A stretch of 64,000 nucleotides of DNA, taken from the NCBI RefSeq assembly GCF_963576675.1, contig NC_088914.1, positions 22,733,001 through 22,797,000 on the forward strand, written 5' to 3'. This document shows, one piece after another, positions 62,898 through 64,000 of the stretch. The first letter of the stretch is position 1. Each line of letters starts with the position of its first letter. This stretch comes from Euphorbia lathyris. Its lineage: Eukaryota > Streptophyta > Magnoliopsida > Malpighiales > Euphorbiaceae. The notes beneath the pieces were generated by a model. That model saw only the letters and a list, made by a program, of their open reading frames with translations, was not told the origin of the DNA and ran no database searches. The position numbers and the translations under genes are program-made.

Positions 62898-64000
62898 AAA
62901 TGCTACACTTGGATCTCTTTGGTCCAGTCCAACCGCTGAGTCTGGGTGGAAGAAGGTTTTCCTTGGTTATTGTAGATGATTTCTCTTGGTACACTTGGGT
63001 TATCCTGCTGACCAGTAAGGATGAGACCTTTGAGACATTTTCAAACTTGGTTAGAAAAATTGAAAATGAGAAAGACCTAAAATTAGCTCATATCCGTAGT
63101 GATAATGGTGGAGAATTCAAGAACCAGAAGTTTGTTGAATTCTGTGAAGCCAGCGGCATTGACCATAATTTCTCTGCTCCTAGAACGCCTCAGCAAAATA
63201 GGGTTGTTGAAAGGAAGAACAGAACTCTGGTTGAGATTGCCAGGACAATGCTGGATGAGCATAGGCTTCCAAAGTATTTTTGGGGAGAAGCTGTCAACAC
63301 AGCATGCTATATTCTGAATAGGGCTTTAGTTAGACCTATACTTAAGAAAACCCCATATGAACTTTGGAAAGGGCGAAAGCCCAACATTGGATACTTTCGT
63401 GGCTTTGGCTGTAGGTGTTTTATTTTAAATACCAAAGATAGCTTAGCCAAATTTGATTCAAAAGCTGATGAGGCTATCTTTCTAGGCTACTCAACAAACA
63501 GTAAAGCATACAGAGTTTTTAATAAGAGAACTCAAGTATTAGAAGAATCTATACATGTGCAATTCGATGAAACTAACCCTGCAGGAAGATACCAGCCGCT
63601 GACAGAAGATGAACCAAACTCAGCACCTGCTGATCAAGAACCAGCTACTGAGTCCTTCATAAAACGGCTGACCAAGAGTAAGAGTGAACCTAAAATTACT
63701 TTCACTGACCTATCTACTTCTGCAGAGAATGTTGAAACACAGATAGAACAAGACACAAGTCTACCAAAGGAGATAAGAGTCCCAAGAGGGCACTCAGAAA
63801 ATGCAATTCTTGACTCAGCTGGAAATACGTTGATGACAAGAAATCAACTAAGGAAGTATCTCGGCAATGTAGCCTTTGTCTCAGTACTTGAGCCGAAGAA
63901 CTTTGCCGAAGCTGAGGATGACGAATTCTGGATGAATGCCATGCAAGAGGAACTCAATCAGTTCAGGAGAAATAATGTATGGGAACTAGTGCCACATCCT
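62862..64000 (+). CDS. Copia integrase core and start of RT (runs off the window)
   Basis: No stop codon occurs in this frame from about 62862 to the window edge. Integrase catalytic residues are present: LHLDLFGPV (Asp), IRSDNGGEFKN (Asp) and APRTPQQNRVVERKNRTL (Glu). The integrase C-terminal block (FGCRCFILN, EAIFLGYSTNSKAYRVFN) and the RT entry (FWMNAMQEELNQFRRNNVWE) follow. It has no ATG of its own, as it is part of a single polyprotein. The copy therefore has a few point lesions in gag and protease but intact integrase. It resembles SIRE/Maximus-type copia, at moderate confidence. Confidence 0.85.

Overview
The window looks like nuclear DNA of a dicot flowering plant. It is AT-rich, has spliced genes with GT-AG introns, and is dominated by plant-type transposable elements: Ty3/gypsy of the Tat type with two RNase H domains, Ty1/copia, L1 and RTE LINEs, Helitron, CACTA, Mutator-like, Stowaway, Emigrant-like and TRIM elements. 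A 11S-globulin (legumin) seed-storage gene also fits a seed plant. The species cannot be told from the sequence alone. Several open frames that a bacterial-style search would start at GTG or TTG are not real starts here.

Layout. 0-0.5 kb holds a copia-like LTR end and its tRNA-Met primer site. 0.6-0.9 kb holds the one small intact candidate host gene, a secreted Pro/Phe-rich peptide. 0.9-11.8 kb is stacked DNA transposons and MITEs: a long-TIR element with triplicated ends, a CACTA element with a perfect 3-bp target duplication and a nested TRIM, several hairpin MITEs and an Emigrant-like MITE, plus one LINE RNase H fragment. 11.85-15.67 kb is a decayed L1 LINE cut by a Ty3/gypsy LTR. That LTR itself contains a solo LTR of the same family. 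Its gag is joined in frame to a copia integrase/RT/RNase H block (19.5-22.7 kb).

22.9-28.2 kb (minus strand) is a four-exon legumin-like gene with consistent splice sites. It has one in-frame stop, and its introns are filled by a Mutator-like foldback, a Stowaway MITE, a TTAA-flanked MITE and an RTE LINE fragment. 29.0-34.3 kb is a 5.27-kb Helitron (minus strand) that carries a fragment of the splicing-factor gene SF3B1. 36.6-38.9 kb is a broken gene of the plant 'putative gypsy type transposon' (Transposase_28) family. 39.2-40.1 kb is a second, broken copy of legumin exon 3 with its flanking introns.

40.5-45.13 kb is a younger, nearly intact L1 LINE interrupted by a Tat-lineage Ty3/gypsy element on the minus strand. 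This element comprises its 3' LTR (45.1-48.1 kb), polypurine tract, a 14-unit 39-bp satellite-like array, a spliced antisense extra gene (49.0-50.4 kb), and pol, protease and gag (50.9-59.1 kb). It carries several frame breaks and a 1.26-kb Mutator-like MITE inside gag. Its gag region is unusual: four gag-core-like modules rather than one. A Ty1/copia element (59.1 kb to the end) cuts the 5' part of gag and runs off the window.

Most protein-coding features are parts of mobile elements rather than a cooperating host pathway. The insertion order can be read from the nesting: LINEs first, then Tat LTR elements, then MITEs and copia.
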